Origin: Flavobacteriia bacterium
Lineage (GTDB): Bacteria; Bacteroidota; Bacteroidia; Flavobacteriales; Flavobacteriaceae
Length of the DNA stretch: 9,564 nt
Reading direction: 5' to 3'
Assembly (NCBI GenBank): GCA_003973375.1
Contig: QNYL01000081.1
Coordinates: forward strand, 1 to 9,564
Shown in pieces: positions 6,806 to 9,564 of this stretch. Numbering within the stretch: position 1 is the stretch's first letter; every line of letters starts with the position of its first letter. The notes beneath the pieces are model-generated. The model did no database searches and was not told where the DNA came from. It saw only the letters and a list, made by a program, of their open reading frames with translations. A program made the position numbers and the translations under genes.

Positions 6806-6962
6806 AAGACCGTTGCAATTTTGAATTATGAAATAAAGACAATTCTTTGCCCAACTTCTTCCTACTCTAAAAAATTAAGTCCTCATAAACAAAAGTTTAC
6901 TGCGGGTTAATTTTTTTTCGAACGTCGAATTTGAACAAATGATTGCCTTTTGCAACGGTCTT
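6806..6962. repeat. 13-bp inverted repeat bounding a 157-bp segment; MITE-like or paired regulatory sites
   Basis: AAGACCGTTGCAA (6806-6818) is repeated exactly in reverse complement as TTGCAACGGTCTT (6950-6962), with 131 bases between. TTAA is present just outside both ends (6804-6807 and 6962-6965), which would fit a target duplication of a small non-autonomous transposon. The enclosed DNA has no reading frame. Alternatively the arms are two copies of a regulator site, since TTGCAAC also occurs at 6622. Sequence alone does not decide between these. Confidence 0.45.
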
Positions 6963-7049
6963 TAATTTTATGTACTCTAAGCAACTCTTTTAACTCTATG
7001 AGTATAAAAATCAAGACGATAAAAATTCGGGTTTTTAATTTCTCTTTCT

Positions 7050-7057
7050 TACTTTTG
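7050..7057 (+). promoter_or_regulatory. -7 promoter box of the GMC dehydrogenase operon
   Basis: TACTTTTG is an exact match to the Bacteroidota -7 consensus TAnnTTTG, 39 bases before the ATG at 7097. This places the transcription start around 7063-7065 with a leader of about 30 bases. A good TTG box at about -33 is not visible. No Shine-Dalgarno sequence precedes the ATG, as is usual in this phylum. Confidence 0.55.
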
Positions 7058-7096
7058 GATGAATTTAAAATCAGTTACTGATTTATAAACAGATCT

Positions 7097-8785
7097 ATGC
7101 GTATTAAAAAAGATTACGACGCCATCGTCATAGGAACAGGAATCACCGGAGGCTGGGCTGCCAAAGAACTTACCGAAAAGGGTTTAAAAACCCTGGTTCT
7201 TGAAAGAGGAAGAATGGTAAAACACATTGTTGATTACCCAACAATGTACAAAGATCCGTGGGATTTTACCTACAAAGGAGAACTTACTCAAAAAGAAAAA
7301 GAGCATCAGCTAAAACAAACACGAACAGGTTATGTACCTGATGAAGCTACCAAACATTTTTTTGTAGATGATCTGAAACACCCATATAACGAAGACAAAA
7401 GATTCGACTGGATCAGAGGATATCAGGTAGGTGGACGCTCACTGACCTGGTGGCGGCAAAGTTATCGCTGGAGCGATCTCGATTTTGAGGCCAATAAAAA
7501 AGATGGTGTGGCCATTGACTGGCCTATCCGGTACAAAGATCTTGAAAAATGGTATGATTATGTAGAGGATTATATCGGCGTAAGCGGGGAAAAATTAGGT
7601 CTGCCACAGCTTCCGGATGGAAAATTCGGACCTCCCATGGAATTGAATTGTGTTGAAACCTACTTAAAAGAAAAGATCGCTGAAAATTATGACGACAGGA
7701 TACTTACAATTGGAAGAACTGCACATATTACAGGGGATAAGCAATACGAAGGAAGAAGCAAATGTCAGTACAGAGACCGCTGTGTAAGAGGCTGCCCTTT
7801 CGGGGGATATTTCAGCAGTAATTCTTCCACACTCCCTGCAGCCGAAAGAACCGGCAATATGACCTTAAGACCGAATTCGATCGTTCATGAGATCATTTAT
7901 GATGAAAAATTAAAGAAAGCTACAGGAGTTAAGGTTATTGATTCAGAAACTAAAGAAAAGCTGGTATTTAACGCTAAAATTATCTTTGTCTGTGCCTCAA
8001 CAGTTCCTACGGCTGCCATCCTTTTGCAATCAAAATCAAAACGTTTTCCAAATGGTATGGGGAACGATTCAGGCGAACTGGGCCATAACCTGATGGATCA
8101 CCATTTAGGAGTAGGTGCTTATGCCAAAGCCGATCAGTTCAACGATAAATATTTTAAAGGGCGCAGACCTAATGGAATCTATGTTCCAAGATTCAGAAAT
8201 CTTGGTGATGAAAAAACTAAAACCGATTTTCTCAGAGGTTATGGTTTTCAGGGCGGGGCCAAACGTGTTGATTATACCGACAAGATCCAGGAAGCAGGAT
8301 ACGGAGAAGAATTGACTGAAAAGATATTAAAACCCGGTGACTGGAGAATCGCTTTAAGCGGATTTGGAGAATGCCTTCCTTATCATGAGAATAAGATGTA
8401 TCTCGATTATGACAAAACGGATGAGTGGGGATTACCTACCGTTACTTTTGATGCCGAATGGAGAGAAAATGAAATGAAAATGCGAAAAGACATGGAGCAA
8501 CAGGCTAAAGAGATCCTGAAAAAGGCCGGTTTTAAAAATGTAAAAACCTATAATAATTCGCATGCTCCGGGCATAGGCATTCATGAAATGGGAACAGCAC
8601 GTATGGGCAAAGATCCTAAAACATCCGTAGTAAATGAAAACAATCAGGTTCACGGGGTACCCAATGTTTATGTTACCGATGGTTCCTGTATGACCTCTTC
8701 CGCCTGCCAGAACCCATCACTTACGTATATGGCAATTACCGTAAGGGCTGCTGATCATGCGGTAAAACAATTAAAAAAAGCTTAA
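7097..8785 (+). CDS. GMC-family FAD dehydrogenase, catalytic subunit (glucoside 3-dehydrogenase-like)
   Basis: This 562-residue flavoprotein oxidises a sugar or alcohol hydroxyl. FAD binding is shown by GTGITGG (13-19) and E36 at the end of the second strand. GGRSLTWWRQSYRW (residues about 112-125) is the conserved GMC substrate/FAD segment. The C-terminal catalytic blocks are GIHEMGTARMG, with H496, and CQNPSLTYMA, with N539, which form the expected His/Asn pair. A cysteine cluster, C223-x5-C229-x3-C233, resembles the iron-sulphur region of bacterial two- or three-subunit sugar dehydrogenases, so a [3Fe-4S] relay is possible. There is no signal peptide, and an in-frame TGA at 7079-7081 rules out a longer N-terminus. 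Its partner, one base downstream, carries a Tat lipoprotein signal and probably exports it by hitchhiking. With the DUF1080 gene nearby, C3 oxidation of glycosides is the best guess, but gluconate-, sorbitol- or glucose-dehydrogenase-like activity is not excluded by sequence. Confidence 0.9.
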   Translation: MRIKKDYDAIVIGTGITGGWAAKELTEKGLKTLVLERGRMVKHIVDYPTMYKDPWDFTYKGELTQKEKEHQLKQTRTGYVPDEATKHFFVDDLKHPYNEDKRFDWIRGYQVGGRSLTWWRQSYRWSDLDFEANKKDGVAIDWPIRYKDLEKWYDYVEDYIGVSGEKLGLPQLPDGKFGPPMELNCVETYLKEKIAENYDDRILTIGRTAHITGDKQYEGRSKCQYRDRCVRGCPFGGYFSSNSSTLPAAERTGNMTLRPNSIVHEIIYDEKLKKATGVKVIDSETKEKLVFNAKIIFVCASTVPTAAILLQSKSKRFPNGMGNDSGELGHNLMDHHLGVGAYAKADQFNDKYFKGRRPNGIYVPRFRNLGDEKTKTDFLRGYGFQGGAKRVDYTDKIQEAGYGEELTEKILKPGDWRIALSGFGECLPYHENKMYLDYDKTDEWGLPTVTFDAEWRENEMKMRKDMEQQAKEILKKAGFKNVKTYNNSHAPGIGIHEMGTARMGKDPKTSVVNENNQVHGVPNVYVTDGSCMTSSACQNPSLTYMAITVRAADHAVKQLKKA

Positions 8786-8786
8786 A

Positions 8787-9362
8787 ATGGACAGAAGAAA
8801 TGCTTTAAAAGGAATAGGATTATCATTAGGATATATAGTTGCCACACCGGCAGTGATCAGCCTGTTGCAAAGCTGCAGTAACAATCCGAAAGTTGACTGG
8901 CAACCTGTTTTTTTCGATAAAGAAGAAGGTTTTGTAATGCAAAAACTGGTTGATCTGATCCTGCCTAAGACCGAAAAATACCCCGGAGCAGTTGAATTGG
9001 GTATTCCTCAGTTTATCGATGCTTATCTTAAGAATGTAGCAGATAAAGATCAGCAGAAATTTTCTAAAAAAGGTTTATTGGAAATTACTTCTGCTATAAA
9101 AAGTGGTTCCGACGACGATTACCACAAACTCCTGACAAAATACCTGAAAGCCTCACCGAAAACCATACAGTCCTTTAAGAAAAACCATAAGAACACTTTG
9201 ATCCTCGATCTATTGACCGATCTGAGAAAAACCACTGTATGGGCTTATAAGGCTACCGAAAAAGTTGGGGAAAAGATATTGGCCTATGACCCTATTCCCG
9301 GAGAATATAAAGGCTGTATTTCTGTGGAAGAAGCAACAGCAGGCCGGGCGTGGGCTTTGTAA
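8787..9362 (+). CDS. Gluconate 2-dehydrogenase subunit 3 family Tat lipoprotein (small subunit)
   Basis: The 191-residue protein belongs to the small gamma-type subunit family (PF13618) that accompanies GMC dehydrogenases. The N-terminus MDRRNALKGIGLSLGYIVAT has a twin-arginine pair (RR at 3-4) and a hydrophobic core, and ends in LLQSC with C30 as likely lipidation site. This makes it a Tat-exported lipoprotein. The mature part has the family's FVMQKLVDLILPKTEKYPGAVELGIPQFID region (about residues 49-78). The C-terminus contains TTVWAYKATEKVGEKILAYDPIPGEYKGC (about 149-177). In related complexes this subunit is needed for folding, export and activity of the flavin subunit. Its ATG follows the GMC stop after one base, so the two are translationally coupled. 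No cytochrome c electron-transfer subunit follows, as the next DNA is non-coding repeats and a possible insertion-sequence edge. Confidence 0.9.
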   Translation: MDRRNALKGIGLSLGYIVATPAVISLLQSCSNNPKVDWQPVFFDKEEGFVMQKLVDLILPKTEKYPGAVELGIPQFIDAYLKNVADKDQQKFSKKGLLEITSAIKSGSDDDYHKLLTKYLKASPKTIQSFKKNHKNTLILDLLTDLRKTTVWAYKATEKVGEKILAYDPIPGEYKGCISVEEATAGRAWAL

Positions 9363-9408
9363 GTTAATGCTTTAAGGAGTTAATGCTGAAATGAGTTAAT
9401 ACTTGCTT
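9361..9408 (+). repeat. Three degenerate 16-bp tandem repeats after the subunit 3 gene
   Basis: The units are AAGTTAATGCTTTAAG, GAGTTAATGCTGAAAT and GAGTTAATACTTGCTT. They share the core AGTTAATGCT, with one change in the third copy, at an exact 16-base period. The first unit overlaps the TAA stop. No hairpin with a T-run is seen here, so no terminator is called. Function is unknown. Confidence 0.5.
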
Positions 9409-9503
9409 ATAAAGTCAACCCGTTGTGCATTATGATTTAGGTTAAAAAAGTTGTCCATATCACTGAAAAATTAGTATATTGTTTTAGCTATAAAACATCA
9501 AAT

Positions 9504-9536
9504 ATGAACAACTTGATGCAAATTCAGACCACCTGA
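9504..9536 (+). pseudogene. Ten-codon reading frame cut off at the TGACCCC repeat (possible interrupted gene start)
   Basis: ATG at 9504 opens MNNLMQIQTT and stops at TGA 9534-9536, exactly where the TGACCCC repeat starts. The upstream DNA is AT-rich, with TTGTCC at 9451 and TATATTG at 9475 in promoter-like spacing. This could be the 5' end of a gene interrupted by an insertion sequence, or simply noise. Ten codons are too few to identify a protein. Confidence 0.2.
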
Positions 9537-9564
9537 CCCCTAAGAATTAAGATGACCCCAATTT
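9534..9564. mobile_element. Possible terminal end of an insertion sequence (IS21-like), cut by the window edge
   Basis: TGACCCC occurs at 9534-9540 and again at 9553-9559, a 19-base period. IS21-family elements begin with TG and carry several short direct copies of a terminal motif that bind the transposase, and this arrangement resembles that. No transposase sequence is in view and the element type is inferred from the repeat layout alone. If correct, the insertion begins 171 bases downstream of the dehydrogenase operon. Confidence 0.3.

Larger units (their letters stand above)
6574..7096. other. Divergent intergenic regulatory region (523 bp)
   Basis: No gene is supported in this stretch: reading frames are short, AT-rich and unlike any protein. 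It separates the minus-strand lyase operon from the plus-strand dehydrogenase operon and so should hold both promoters. It contains a perfect 18-bp palindrome (6602-6619), a 13-bp inverted repeat with arms at 6806-6818 and 6950-6962, a smaller TTCGA-ACG-TCGAA repeat (6917-6929), and three TTGCAAC sequences (6622-6628, 6812-6818 as complement, 6950-6956). No known riboswitch fold was recognised. Confidence 0.75.

Noticed and set aside
6574..7096. Riboswitch, small RNA or CRISPR array in the long intergenic region
   Set aside because: No known riboswitch core, no regularly spaced repeats and no stable hairpin with a T-run was seen. The inverted repeat arms are too far apart for an ordinary leader fold.
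9374..9392. AAGGAG followed by TTAATG, looking like a ribosome site and start
   Set aside because: The frame stops after three codons, and the motif is a by-product of the tandem repeat.

Overview
The window looks like chromosomal DNA from a member of the Bacteroidota, most likely a flavobacterium. The DNA is AT-rich, start codons lack Shine-Dalgarno sequences, and the recognisable promoter boxes have the Bacteroidota form TAnnTTTG. The protein families (Tat-exported Gfo/Idh/MocA oxidoreductases, a DUF1080 lipoprotein, and a GMC oxidoreductase paired with a 'gluconate 2-dehydrogenase subunit 3') are typical of glycan-degrading Bacteroidota. Taxonomy is inferred from these traits only.

Layout. 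Positions 1-105 hold the C-terminal tail of a probable carbon-nitrogen hydrolase. A 23S/16S rRNA pseudouridine synthase of the RsuA/RluB group follows (131-1021, +). Six bases later, starting with GTG, comes a cytosolic dihydrodiol-dehydrogenase-like Gfo/Idh/MocA oxidoreductase (1028-2026, +). It meets a second cytosolic Gfo/Idh/MocA gene tail to tail with no spacer (2027-3163, -). An intrinsic terminator at 3189-3241 separates that gene from a three-gene minus-strand operon, read in the order 6573 to 3263: a Tat-exported TIM-barrel sugar isomerase/epimerase-like protein, a Tat-exported Gfo/Idh/MocA protein, and a DUF1080 (3-keto-glycoside lyase/hydrolase) lipoprotein. A 523-bp divergent intergenic region (6574-7096) follows, with a perfect 18-bp palindrome, three TTGCAAC sites and a long-spaced 13-bp inverted repeat. 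On the plus strand, a GMC flavoprotein dehydrogenase (7097-8785) and its Tat-lipoprotein small subunit (8787-9362) form a second operon. The last 200 bases hold short degenerate tandem repeats and what may be the edge of an insertion sequence.

How the genes may work together. The central locus reads as a periplasmic oxidation-elimination route for glycosides. The GMC/subunit-3 dehydrogenase would oxidise the C3 hydroxyl of a glycoside. The DUF1080 protein would then release the aglycone from the acidified 3-keto sugar. The TIM-barrel protein would hydrate or isomerise the product, and Gfo/Idh/MocA enzymes would reduce the 3-keto sugar. This fits the 3-keto-glycoside pathway known from DUF1080 enzymes of Bacteroides and from glucoside 3-dehydrogenases. 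The substrate, the electron acceptor, the importer and the regulator are not visible here. The chemistry is family knowledge, and the assignment of steps to these genes is inference.
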